Shown here in pieces: positions 19,701 through 27,963 of a stretch of 64,000 nucleotides of DNA. Within the stretch, counting starts at the first letter, position 1. The number at the start of each line of letters is the position of its first letter. The notes below the pieces were generated by a model. That model made no database searches and was not told where the DNA came from. It was given only the letters and a program-made list of their open reading frames with translations. Source of the DNA: Kistimonas sp964291505. Lineage in GTDB: Bacteria; Pseudomonadota; Gammaproteobacteria; Pseudomonadales; Endozoicomonadaceae. The position numbers were made by a program, and so were the translations under genes. The stretch spans positions 2,542,001-2,606,000 of the forward strand of contig OZ220216.1 of the NCBI GenBank assembly GCA_964291505.2, in the 5' to 3' direction.

Positions 19701-20615
19701 TTGTATCTGAAAAATAGTATGGTCGTCCCACCAATCGAGCTGGTTATTAGGCACCTTTTGATAATTCGTATCACCAAAACGGCGAGGCCTGTCGCCTGTA
19801 AATCCGGCAGTATCCTCAGCAAGAACATAGATCCTGCCGACAAGGTCAGTGAGGGTTGAATAGCCTGTTTTACCCGCTACTGGATGATTCCGTGCTTGCC
19901 TGAAATTTGCATCGCCCATATTGGTCCACGGTGTATAAGTAACCCCAGGGTCATAAAAGCTAGTATCTATTTGAGAAGAAAAACCACGCCAGTCACTTAA
20001 AGGAAATATTTCAAAAGAATCACGAACATTCGTTGCAGTCTGATATTGCGATGTTGTAGTTTTTACACTTTGGGTATTAAAGGCACCGCAAGCTGTATTA
20101 GTCACATTTTCAGTTGTTCTATATAACTGGAATGAATTCATATTAAAAGAAGTACTGGCGCTATTATTGCTTGAACTCCATCGTCCGCCGCTATGGAACC
20201 CTTGGTCAAATGCTCTAATTCCAAATCCCGGCCGAAAACGATATGACCGAACAGTCATTCTGGGTGCACTATTTTGAGTATTGGCATAACATCTTTCTGT
20301 ACCTCTATAGTGTGTATCAGAGTAAAAGCACACATTGTCTTGTGTTTCACCAGAAACTGTTCCCCTCGCCCAATCTATGCTGCCACCATCACCAGAATAA
20401 GCACAAAACTGCCAGGCAGGTTGCCACAAATCACGCCCATCCATTGAGCCGGAATCATCCAGCATAAGGATAACGTTCGATGCTGTCGCTTCAACCAGAA
20501 ACAAAGGTTTCTGTGCAATGGTTAAGCCTGCCGCCGTAGCATAACCCGAGAGAAAGACCCCGCCTGCATAGAGATATAAAGACCGCCTTATGCGTTGAAT
20601 CGTCGCTCGTAACAT
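16770..20615 (-). CDS. pilY1: Type IV pilus tip adhesin / assembly factor PilY1
   Basis: A 1281-residue exported protein. After a signal peptide (to ~residue 29) comes a von Willebrand A-like domain with MIDAS start LDDSGSM (Asp53, Ser55, Ser57). The second half is the PilY1 beta-propeller, with repeats such as VYVGANDGMVHGFDA, and has a calcium-loop-like DVNDDGKFDEKD near 1185. A second acidic loop, VDTDDDGWP, lies near 525. In Pseudomonas PilY1 sits at the pilus tip, binds calcium and tunes retraction and surface sensing. AAAGGA stands about 9 nt before the ATG. It lies downstream of pilX across a 162-bp gap. Confidence 0.94.
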   Translation of the reverse strand: MLRATIQRIRRSLYLYAGGVFLSGYATAAGLTIAQKPLFLVEATASNVILMLDDSGSMDGRDLWQPAWQFCAYSGDGGSIDWARGTVSGETQDNVCFYSDTHYRGTERCYANTQNSAPRMTVRSYRFRPGFGIRAFDQGFHSGGRWSSSNNSASTSFNMNSFQLYRTTENVTNTACGAFNTQSVKTTTSQYQTATNVRDSFEIFPLSDWRGFSSQIDTSFYDPGVTYTPWTNMGDANFRQARNHPVAGKTGYSTLTDLVGRIYVLAEDTAGFTGDRPRRFGDTNYQKVPNNQLDWWDDHTIFQIQADRIHSWGVTYEYRNGPLGPEVIQRIEPRADITDPDKVKEIQQNYANWYQYYRKRMFSVIASATKIIESFPSVRYALGYINGSGLAVDFPTTDFGNARHNQKIIDKLIDHSSPAGVTPLPGALDRAGNTYRKTGANAPIISECQLNYTLLLTDGEWAGPQTRVGDLDTDGRSGWLSDVALYHYQNDLRADLADEVPLGDNNTNKKQHMSTIGISFGQIGNLVDTDDDGWPNPPLAVKDNWGSNLFDDLWHASFNSGGAYFSASNYLSLLQQLNSVFQNIINVSSSVAQLAVGSTSLQTERRIYQARFDSQDWAGDLVAIHIGGDGKVVTDPDGSMRTDWSAKSRLAALGVDGHTNRVILTRKQTAGRSTEGSPFRNNANITELNTALNVPTASRASVDLSTSTATTDKYRHEVLDYLRGKQTLESETGFRQRASRMGDVVNSSPVYVGYPNFPYPDTISRGSLYSDFKKKYKERKPMVYVGANDGMVHGFDATTGDEKLGYISPVLFPHLHDLVLPHYSHRYYVDANPNAVDAYFYRDAGKSSGDWRTVLVGGLGAGGKAIYALDVTDPAQFTEANAKKITLWEFTKESDKDLGYTFGKPLITKMANGDWVAIFGNGYNSTEGNPQATGDAVLYIVDIKSGNIIKKIETKSGTRTSPNGLSTIAAVDTDNNFVTDYIYAGDLKGNLWKFDLKSSNKNNWSVAFGNSLYPKPLFSAGDKKPITAAPAIGKHPVSGYLVYFGTGRYFAEGDNLRKGQETQSVYAIWDKFSSRSSTPSIDDDDLLEQKILTEFEVEVNTKDVSLRQTTGNAIDWNTHKGWKMDLILQQSAVTNYNNGERVVAQAALRNGNVIFLTQKPTGGLCESGGDSWVMEVNAYSGSRLNENVFDVNDDGKFDEKDSTYSNLGLTLNKADPNYPVDGTVATGIKNEGIIQQPTIIPCQSSECKLMSGAGGGINVVHENDGQQTTGRQSWRQILLEE

Positions 20616-20777
20616 TTCAGAATCCTTTCTGCATGAGCCAAGTCGAATCCAGCACTGATTACGCTGCCTATCGACTCATTTCCTATAAACCTATATTCAA
20701 CAACTATAGAGTGGCTTTCTTATACTACGCCACATTTTTCATCCCACCCAAAAACCATCACAGAAAACCACCTTGAC

Positions 20778-21350
20778 TCAAGGCGACATCCTGACCGCAA
20801 GGACACTCTGTACCATGGTCAACGTTCTGGGTCGATCCCCCGCACTGGCATTCGCCACGGTATAAGACGTATCCGTTCCCAGTGATGTGACCCTGAAATA
20901 ATAAATTTTGGAGCTGGTCGCACTCCCCACACTCATGGTGTCGTTGACTTCCTTTATATATTCAACAATGACCATGGTAACACCCATGCCAGCCTGATCG
21001 ACAATATTCGCGTTACTCCCTGTCAGCACCTGTCCGTTGGCATACACAGGCACACTCGCCCAAAAACTGGTATTCATGTAATTCGATGAGAGGCTGCTGT
21101 AATAAATATTCTCACTGGAGAGCTCACTTTGCAGCGTAGCAAACGACGCATAACCCAATAACCGGTTCTCTATCGATCGCAAGCCAAGCTCCGCATTCTG
21201 AAAGGCGGTTTCGTGATCCACATTACCACGGGCCATTCTCTGTTCCATGATGGCATTGTCGAGGCTCGTGGTACCGAGCAATGTCAGTACCAGCAAGGTA
21301 ATCAATGCCATAATCAAGGCACTGCCAGACTCTTGCCTGATCACATCCAT
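20778..21350 (-). CDS. pilX: Minor pilin PilX
   Basis: A 190-residue prepilin-like protein with leader MDVIRQESG before SALIMALITLLVLTLLGTTS. The mature position-5 Glu is absent, as in the GspK-like minor pilins to which PilX belongs. The sequence EQRMARGNVDHETAFQNAE matches the PilX family. The gene overlaps the end of pilW by 10 nt. PilX, PilV and PilW with PilY1 are thought to prime pilus assembly at the inner membrane. Confidence 0.9.
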   Translation of the reverse strand: MDVIRQESGSALIMALITLLVLTLLGTTSLDNAIMEQRMARGNVDHETAFQNAELGLRSIENRLLGYASFATLQSELSSENIYYSSLSSNYMNTSFWASVPVYANGQVLTGSNANIVDQAGMGVTMVIVEYIKEVNDTMSVGSATSSKIYYFRVTSLGTDTSYTVANASAGDRPRTLTMVQSVLAVRMSP

Positions 21351-22510
21351 GGCATGGCCCCAAGGGTTCTATTGCGGAGGTTGATTGTCATCGACATTTC
21401 TCGCCTGAAGCGGCGATCACTGGGCGTGTAGGATTGACCAATATAATTGTAGGACTGGCCGGTAGCACTCACGATAAAATCACCAGTCGTTTCAACCAGT
21501 AACCACATTCTGACACTGACAACCCGACTCCAGTCCGTCACCTTGTCAGCGGTGACATAGCGGCTGGCAGCAATCTGGCTGGTTGTCCCGGTGGTTTCAC
21601 CATAGACAATCTGCATATTGGCAATGCCTTCGACCAGTTCTTCTTCCTGCGCCAAGCTACCATCAGCTTCAATGCGTTGACGATACAATGCCGGAGGGTT
21701 GTTAGAAAGATCGCCCCTTTTACTGAGATAATATTGAACGCCCCGTAAAATCACGGCTTCCATATTATTCATTGTCGTCAGTTGCGACGTACCCGACTTG
21801 TTACCGCCCAGGGTAATCACGCCAGTACTTCGATTGAAACCAGTCGCCTTAACAATGAGTGTCTTTTCGCAATCACTCACTATGAGAATTCTGTGATCGG
21901 CATCACCGGTATCGGGCTCGGGAAATCCGATTGTGGAAGCAGTATCCACCGTCAAAGTCGTTGCTGTCGCACTACTGACATTAAAGACGTACGGCTCTAT
22001 ACCCCAGACTCTTATCATATCGGAGCCCTTTGCGGCCTTTGTACTTGTGCCGCTGGGCATGTTATTGACCTGCGTACCCGTGGTGGTTTTCCAGTTGGCA
22101 GACGATTGACCAACGAGATCCCCCCAAGACCCAGGCGCCAACGTATCTGAATAGGCTGTTCCATCCGCCTCCCAGCCTTGAATACCCCTTTCTGGCTGAA
22201 AAATGGATCCACTGGATGCGATCAGGTTGTCAAAAACGGTATCTCGCTGACTCACACAACCTTTATAGCCCGCCACCCTTAAATCGCCGCCAATAAGATC
22301 AAACGTGTAATTACCGGCTTCTTCCACACTGCTCATGGAATCCCTGATCAGGAAATCCCGCTTGCTGTTAACCAGTATCTGCACCGCTCCCAACAGCATA
22401 ATGGCTCCCAGCAACAGGGAAACCATCACTTCAACAAGGCTGGATCCTCGCTGGCTGTAAGGTGTCATAGCATTCCACTGATCGGATGAGTTGATGGTTT
22501 TATCGTCCAT
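21341..22510 (-). CDS. pilW: Minor pilin PilW
   Basis: A 389-residue prepilin with the cut site in YSQRG before SSLVEVMVSLLLGAIMLLG, keeping Glu5. Length and the long Ser/Thr-rich soluble part fit PilW. The ATG at 22510 gives a 22-residue leader; an internal ATG at 22468 gives an 8-residue leader (MTPYSQRG) with a GTGGA nearby, and may be the true start. It lies 30 nt downstream of pilV and overlaps pilX. Confidence 0.9.
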   Translation of the reverse strand: MDDKTINSSDQWNAMTPYSQRGSSLVEVMVSLLLGAIMLLGAVQILVNSKRDFLIRDSMSSVEEAGNYTFDLIGGDLRVAGYKGCVSQRDTVFDNLIASSGSIFQPERGIQGWEADGTAYSDTLAPGSWGDLVGQSSANWKTTTGTQVNNMPSGTSTKAAKGSDMIRVWGIEPYVFNVSSATATTLTVDTASTIGFPEPDTGDADHRILIVSDCEKTLIVKATGFNRSTGVITLGGNKSGTSQLTTMNNMEAVILRGVQYYLSKRGDLSNNPPALYRQRIEADGSLAQEEELVEGIANMQIVYGETTGTTSQIAASRYVTADKVTDWSRVVSVRMWLLVETTGDFIVSATGQSYNYIGQSYTPSDRRFRREMSMTINLRNRTLGAMPWM

Positions 22511-22540
22511 TGAATATTGAAATCCAGTGTCACGGAAAAG

Positions 22541-23422
22541 TTAGGGTTCAAAAGTCATCATGTAACTTAGATCGCCGTTGATATCGAAAACGAACGGGTT
22601 ATCCAGCGAGCCATCGTTATCGGTATCCCAGACAACCCAGATGCTATACACCGATCCATCATTACTGCAGGATGCCGTAATCGCGGATGATGCATCAGTA
22701 GCACTGGCCACACTGCTGGCGGTCTCCGCACTCCTGATGGTTTGCTGCGCCTGATTAGAGACCGTTTGAGCCACCGGATCCGAGTCCAACCCCGCTGGAT
22801 ACAGCGCATTCAATACTTTTTGGGCTTCTTCAGCGGCCTGCTTTGCCAAGTCAGCAGCTTTGGTCGCCTCTCCTGCCAGCGATGCCTGTTCAGCCTGCTT
22901 GGCCAGCGTATCAGCCTGTGCAGCCTGTGCCTGGATAACCGGTGTTGTCCCTGTATGGGTGTTTGCGATGTTAACGATCTGACTGGCCAGTGATGTTGCG
23001 GTAGTACTGGCAAATGTGGTGCCGCCATCAGCCGGTGTGCCATCCCTGCAGACAAGCCCCAAGCCTCCGGGCAGATTGTTCTGAATCAGCTGGTTCCATT
23101 CCCAGATATCATTTCTGGCCATTTCCTGCGCTGTACAGCCTGATGTTGTGTAACAGCTGGAGTCCCGCGTGAATCCAGAGGTGATCAATGAATAGAAATT
23201 GCCGTCAACGCCCTCAGGATTAGCCCGCATCCTGTCAGCGATATTCAGTGCCAAGCTGACAGCCTTATGCTGTGCAAAAGCCTGATGATTAATACGAAGG
23301 GATGTCGCCTGCAGACCAGCAAGCCCGAGCAACCCCACGGTCAGGATAAACAGGGTCACCAGATTTTCAATGAGGCTGAAACCAGCCTCTACTGATATCG
23401 GGCGGAAAGTGTTTTCTGGCAT
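22541..23422 (-). CDS. pilV: Minor pilin PilV with an Ala/Gln-rich insertion
   Basis: A 293-residue prepilin with leader MPENTFRPISVEAG before FSLIENLVTLFILTVGLLGL. ATSLRINHQAF and ALNIADRMRANPEGV are the conserved PilV blocks. It is much longer than typical PilV (about 170-200 residues) because residues ~165-245 hold an Ala/Gln/Lys/Glu-rich stretch (e.g. QADTLAKQAEQASLAGEATK) that should form long helices or a coiled coil. It is the first gene of the minus-strand operon; no FimT or FimU gene precedes it. Confidence 0.88.
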   Translation of the reverse strand: MPENTFRPISVEAGFSLIENLVTLFILTVGLLGLAGLQATSLRINHQAFAQHKAVSLALNIADRMRANPEGVDGNFYSLITSGFTRDSSCYTTSGCTAQEMARNDIWEWNQLIQNNLPGGLGLVCRDGTPADGGTTFASTTATSLASQIVNIANTHTGTTPVIQAQAAQADTLAKQAEQASLAGEATKAADLAKQAAEEAQKVLNALYPAGLDSDPVAQTVSNQAQQTIRSAETASSVASATDASSAITASCSNDGSVYSIWVVWDTDNDGSLDNPFVFDINGDLSYMMTFEP

Positions 23423-23709
23423 AAATCGTCCTTGATCGGTGCCGGATACAACAATTATCCACTGCTACATGAAATGCTTTGATCCCTCACAAATAATCTA
23501 GAACGGAAAGAAAGAAATAAAATACTACGGCTGTTATAGCGAGATTAACGCTACAAGAGTTCAGATAAACGGTAAAAACACGTACCACTCTGTAGCAACT
23601 GACAGAAAACCGTCGAATATATATTTAACAATTCAACATGGCATGACATGCGTGAATCGACAGGTAAAACTCACGTTGCCTGAACATTTATTTCAAGCAA
23701 CGTAGTCTA

Positions 23710-24153
23710 TTAATCGGCGCCGAGGATCTCAATGATCTCAACCTGGAACAACAGGTTCTTACCTGCCAGCGGGTGATTGAAATCAATCGTGACGCGTTCA
23801 TCATCAAAAGCGGTGACAACACCCGGCAGTTCCGAGCCAGACTTATCAGCAAACGAAACCACCAGCCCTTCGGACAGTACCATCTCCGAGTCAAACTGAC
23901 TCCGGGGCAGTTCCTGAACATTTTGTGGGTTAGGTTGACCAAATGACTGTTCCGGTAAAACCGTGAACGTTTCAGCATCACCTTCTTTCATACCATGGAG
24001 CAAGGCTTCAAAGGCATCCGGCAAGTTGCCGTCACCTACCACAAACGAAGCCGGCTTACCCGTAAAGGTACTGTCAACCACTTCACCATTCTCAAGCCGC
24101 AGCGCAAAGTGCATGGTCACTTTACTGCCGGCTGCAATTACCGGGTTTGTCAT
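23710..24153 (-). CDS. fkpB: FKBP-type peptidyl-prolyl isomerase, SlpA/FkpB type
   Basis: A 147-residue cytoplasmic prolyl isomerase/chaperone. GSKVTMHFALRLENGEVVDS and LPDAFEALLHGMKEGD are the FKBP strands and helix, and the insert-in-flap region (PEQSFGQPNP) identifies the SlpA subfamily. It overlaps lspA by the ATGA junction, so the two are translationally coupled. In many gammaproteobacteria ispH follows; here the next gene downstream is pilV after 287 bp. Confidence 0.92.
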   Translation of the reverse strand: MTNPVIAAGSKVTMHFALRLENGEVVDSTFTGKPASFVVGDGNLPDAFEALLHGMKEGDAETFTVLPEQSFGQPNPQNVQELPRSQFDSEMVLSEGLVVSFADKSGSELPGVVTAFDDERVTIDFNHPLAGKNLLFQVEIIEILGAD

Positions 24154-24671
24154 GAGTTCTGCCTGTCCTTATCGGTCGTCTGGGGATGGATAAACATATC
24201 CAGGATCAGTAAACCCGCGCCCAGTGTAATGGCAGAATCTGCCAGGTTAAAGGCGGGAAAATAGTAGCGATCGTAATAAAACAGCAGGAAATCAACAACA
24301 TGGCCCAGGGCAATACGATCCCAGACATTGCCAAGCGCTCCCCCCAGAATCAACGCCAAGGCCACGGCCTGAAGCTTTTCATCTGACCGGAGTCGCCGCA
24401 TCCAAACCACAAGCACCACACTGACAACCAGTGCTATCGATATAAAGAACCAGCGCTGCCAGCCCGATGCATCGCTCAGGAAGCTGAAGGCAGCTCCCGT
24501 GTTATACGCCAGCGTAAAGCTGAAAAAGGGCGTAACGGGCAGTTGCTCATACAGCGAAAAATGATTATTGAAATAAAACTTGGTGCACTGATCCAACACT
24601 ATCACTATCACAGACAGCCATAACCAATGCAGCATAGAGCGCTGTTGAGAGGGGTTCGTTGATGATGCCAT
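24150..24671 (-). CDS. lspA: Lipoprotein signal peptidase (signal peptidase II)
   Basis: A 173-residue inner-membrane aspartyl protease that removes signal peptides from prolipoproteins. It has four membrane helices; the catalytic Asp blocks are GGALGNVWDRI..GHVVDF and FPAFNLADSAI. The open frame runs back to a TTG at 24722, but the ATG at 24671 gives the usual N-terminus, with AGGA about 13 nt upstream. It overlaps fkpB by 4 nt. It is separated from ileS by about 250 bp including a terminator, although these two are commonly co-transcribed in relatives. Confidence 0.94.
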   Translation of the reverse strand: MASSTNPSQQRSMLHWLWLSVIVIVLDQCTKFYFNNHFSLYEQLPVTPFFSFTLAYNTGAAFSFLSDASGWQRWFFISIALVVSVVLVVWMRRLRSDEKLQAVALALILGGALGNVWDRIALGHVVDFLLFYYDRYYFPAFNLADSAITLGAGLLILDMFIHPQTTDKDRQNS

Positions 24672-24788
24672 TGATAAATCAATATCCTGTAGTAGATCCC
24701 CTGGAAGCAGGGTAACGAACAAGGCCGGGAGGCCAGATGCGATATTGTACCTGACCAGACATTATTTTTTAGATCACATTTCCCGATA

Positions 24789-24829
24789 AGAGCACGTAAA
24801 CAGAACAACAAACCTCATTAACGTGCTCT
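24789..24829. repeat. Inverted repeat in the ileS-lspA gap
   Basis: Arms AGAGCACGT (24789-24797) and ACGTGCTCT (24821-24829) are perfect and extend inward three more pairs with one mismatch, around a loop of about 20 nt. No T run follows on either strand, so it is not an obvious terminator. It lies just after the ileS terminator and before lspA, where a regulatory site or leader hairpin is possible. Confidence 0.55.
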
Positions 24830-24861
24830 AAGGCTATACCTGCACATACCAACAGAAAGAA

Positions 24862-24887
24862 AAAACCCCGCTATAAAGCGGGGTTTT
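24862..24887 (-). terminator. Terminator after ileS
   Basis: Stem AAAACCCCGC / GCGGGGTTTT with a 6-nt loop, 38 nt downstream of the ileS stop codon. The T run is present on both strands, so it could act in both directions. Confidence 0.88.
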
Positions 24888-24924
24888 CTATTACCAACGA
24901 TGAACGAAAGTGGTTCAGTAACGA

Positions 24925-27741
24925 TCAGGCAAAATGCCTAACCTCACCGTCACCCTCAACATTCTCGATACAACGACCGCACAGCTCGGGATGTGCTTCG
25001 CTGGCACCCACATCTTCGCGGCGATGCCAGCAGCGGACGCACTTCTCAAACGTGGAGGCCTTAACTGCAACCTTAAGACCTTCAAGTTCCGTTGCATAAG
25101 CATCGGTTGCGCCTGCCAGTGGCTTAAGGTCAGCACGGGATGTAATCAGCACAAAGCGCAGTTCATCACCCAGCGCAGCCAGATCCTTAATTAGCGCCTC
25201 ATCAGCAAACAAGGTCACTTCGGCTTCCAGACCGCTGCCAATTACACCGGCATTACGCGCTTCTTCCAGGGCTTTGTTGACTGCGGTTTTCGCTGTCATG
25301 ATGCGCTGCCAAAATTCACGATCCATGGTCGGATGCTCCAGCGCGTGCAAACCTTCGTACCAGGTTTCGGTATGAATGGATACACTGCGTTCACCCGGCA
25401 GCTGCTGCCAGATTTCATCAGCCGTAAAGCTCAGGATCGGCGCGATCCAACAAGCCAACGCCTCAACGATGTGATACATCGCTGTTTGGCAGCTGCGACG
25501 CGCCAGGCTGTTCGCCTGAGTGGTGTACTGACGATCCTTGATAATATCCAGATAGAAACTGCCCAGATCCAGCGCACAGAAGTTCTGCACCTTCTGGTAA
25601 ACATTCAGGAAGTTGTACTTTTGGTAGCTGCTGACGATTTCCTGCTGCAACTGCAGGGCGCGATCAACGGCCCAGCTGTCCAGTGGCAGCATCTCGGATG
25701 CAGACACGCAATCTGTTGCCGGATCAAAGCCGCTCAGGTTGGACAGCAGGAAGCGAGCGGTATTACGGATACGGCGATAGGTATCTGAACTCCGCTTGAG
25801 AATCTCGTCAGAAACAGTCATCTCGGCGCTGTAGTCAGTAGCTGCTACCCACAGGCGCAGTACATCAGCTCCCAGGCTGTTCATAACAGACTGCGGAGCA
25901 ATAACATTACCAATGGACTTGGACATCTTGCGTCCCTGGCCATCCACTGTGAAACCATGGGTCAGCAGAGTTTTGTAAGGTGGAACATTCTTGATGGCGA
26001 TACCGGTCTTCAATGAAGACTGGAACCAGCCACGATGCTGGTCAGAACCTTCCAGATAGAGATCCGCCGGGAACTTCAGGTAATCCCGTGCATCCAGCAC
26101 TGCCATGTGTGTCACACCGGAATCAAACCAGACATCCAGCGTATCTGTGACTTTGATGTAGTTTTCCGCATCTTCTGCAGAGAGCAACTCAGAGGGCTCC
26201 AGATCAAACCAGGCGTCCATCCCCTCTTTCTCAACCCGCAGGGCCACCTGTTCGATCAGCGCCGGTGTATCCGGATGCAGCTCTTCGGTGTCCTTATGGA
26301 TGAACAGGGCAATGGGCACACCCCACGTCCGCTGACGGGAGATACACCAGTCCGGACTGCCTTCCAGCATGGCTTCCATGCGGTTGCGGCCCCATTCTGG
26401 CGTGAAGTTGACATCCTTGATGGCTTCCTTGGCGCGCTCCAGCAAACCGTTCTTGGTCATGCTGACAAACCACTGTGGTGTCGCCCGAAAGATCAACGGC
26501 GTCTTGGTCCGCCAGCAGTGTGGATAGCTGTGTTGGAAAGATTTCTCATGCAGCAGACGGCCTTTCTCCATCAGCACTTCTACTACGTGGCGATCGACCT
26601 TGTAAACGTGCTCACCTGCAAACAGCTCGACATTGCTGCGGAAATTACCATTGTCATCAACGTAGTTCAGGGTGCCCAGGCCATACTTACGGCCTACATT
26701 AAAGTCGTCAACACCATGGTCAGGCGCGGTATGAACACAGCCGGTACCAGCATCCAGCGTGACGTGATCGCCCAGCAGGATCGGCAGTTGCTTGTCATAG
26801 AACGGGTGGTTAACGGTCAGATTTTCCAGCGTCTGGCCTGTAGTGGTTGCCAGTACAGTGTAATCTTCCACGTTATAACGCTGCATGATGGACTCCAGCA
26901 GCCCTTGTGCAACGATCAAACGCTCAGCCCCCTGACCGGCATCACACTGAACCAGCACATAATCCAACTCGGCACCCAGGGTAACCGCCTGGCTTGAAGG
27001 CAATGTCCAGGGCGTGGTGGTCCAGATCACAACAGAGACCGGACCTTCGCCCTTATCACCACCGAATGCAGCCAAAAAATCAGCTTCACTGCTGACAGAA
27101 TAACGGACATCAATAGCCAGAGAGGTCTTGTCCTGATATTCCACTTCCGCTTCTGCCAAAGCGGATGCACCGACAACACTCCAGTAGACCGGCTTATAAC
27201 CTTTATGCAGATGGCCATTCTCCGTCACCTTGCCCAAGGCGCGGATGATGTCAGCTTCAAACCGGTAGTCCATGGTCAGGTAGGGGTTGTCCCACTCGCC
27301 CAGTACGCCCAGACGTTTGAAATCCTCACGCTGTCCGTTGACCTGCCTGGCCGCATATTCACGGCACTTCTTGCGGAAAGTTTTCACGTCTACTTTGACG
27401 CCCGCTTTGCCGACCTTCTGTTCTACCTTGTGCTCAATCGGCAGACCATGACAATCCCAGCCCGGCACATAAGGCGCGTCGTAACCACTCATGGTGCGGG
27501 ACTTGACGATGATGTCCTTGAGAATCTTGTTAACCGCGTGACCAATGTGAATGTCGCCGTTCGCATACGGAGGGCCGTCATGCAGAATAAACTTGTCCCG
27601 GCCGGCAGATGCCTTGCGGATCTCACCGTACAGATCCATGTCGTACCAGCGCTTGAGCATCTGCGGCTCGCGCTGCGGCAGGTTGGCTTTCATGGGAAAG
27701 CCGGTTTGGGGCAGGTTTAACGTCTGTTTATAGTCACTCAT
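24925..27741 (-). CDS. ileS: Isoleucyl-tRNA synthetase
   Basis: A 938-residue class I synthetase that charges tRNA-Ile. The HIGH motif is in ANGDIHIGHAVNKIL (~residue 60), the KMSKS motif in GRKMSKSIGN (~605), and a C-terminal zinc-binding set CVRCWHRREDVG...CGRC. The editing domain (GTGCVHTAPDHG) is present. Length is that of the bacterial type 1 enzyme. It lies downstream of ribF with a 222-bp gap and is followed by a terminator. Confidence 0.97.
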   Translation of the reverse strand: MSDYKQTLNLPQTGFPMKANLPQREPQMLKRWYDMDLYGEIRKASAGRDKFILHDGPPYANGDIHIGHAVNKILKDIIVKSRTMSGYDAPYVPGWDCHGLPIEHKVEQKVGKAGVKVDVKTFRKKCREYAARQVNGQREDFKRLGVLGEWDNPYLTMDYRFEADIIRALGKVTENGHLHKGYKPVYWSVVGASALAEAEVEYQDKTSLAIDVRYSVSSEADFLAAFGGDKGEGPVSVVIWTTTPWTLPSSQAVTLGAELDYVLVQCDAGQGAERLIVAQGLLESIMQRYNVEDYTVLATTTGQTLENLTVNHPFYDKQLPILLGDHVTLDAGTGCVHTAPDHGVDDFNVGRKYGLGTLNYVDDNGNFRSNVELFAGEHVYKVDRHVVEVLMEKGRLLHEKSFQHSYPHCWRTKTPLIFRATPQWFVSMTKNGLLERAKEAIKDVNFTPEWGRNRMEAMLEGSPDWCISRQRTWGVPIALFIHKDTEELHPDTPALIEQVALRVEKEGMDAWFDLEPSELLSAEDAENYIKVTDTLDVWFDSGVTHMAVLDARDYLKFPADLYLEGSDQHRGWFQSSLKTGIAIKNVPPYKTLLTHGFTVDGQGRKMSKSIGNVIAPQSVMNSLGADVLRLWVAATDYSAEMTVSDEILKRSSDTYRRIRNTARFLLSNLSGFDPATDCVSASEMLPLDSWAVDRALQLQQEIVSSYQKYNFLNVYQKVQNFCALDLGSFYLDIIKDRQYTTQANSLARRSCQTAMYHIVEALACWIAPILSFTADEIWQQLPGERSVSIHTETWYEGLHALEHPTMDREFWQRIMTAKTAVNKALEEARNAGVIGSGLEAEVTLFADEALIKDLAALGDELRFVLITSRADLKPLAGATDAYATELEGLKVAVKASTFEKCVRCWHRREDVGASEAHPELCGRCIENVEGDGEVRHFA

Positions 27742-27869
27742 CTGTTATCTACCAGCATTGACATCATCACATCGGTCACAGGCAGTCCGGTACAGGACTC
27801 CGGCACGCTCTGACTGCAACAGAGTCCGTGTTCACATTAAGCGGAATGCAGCCGTTCAAAAACAGCAAT

Positions 27870-27899
27870 GGGGATTGCACCATAAAAAGTACAATCCCC
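27870..27899. repeat. Hairpin between ribF and ileS
   Basis: Arms GGGGATTG and CAATCCCC are perfect around a 14-nt loop. No T run follows on the minus strand, so termination is doubtful; it may be a weak attenuator or mRNA structure between the two genes. Confidence 0.4.
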
Positions 27900-27963
27900 G
27901 TCATAGTGGAACCTCACATTCAGGCAAGGTTCCCGAGAATTTATTACATTGGGCGATTGGCTG

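Noticed and set aside
26035..26997. A 320-codon open frame opposite ileS
   Set aside because: It lies wholly within the strongly supported ileS gene in antisense and shows no recognisable domain; it is a codon-bias shadow.
27742..27963. A T-box or riboswitch leader before ileS
   Set aside because: The gap has only one short hairpin and no T-box or FMN-riboswitch consensus; these leaders are also not expected in this group.
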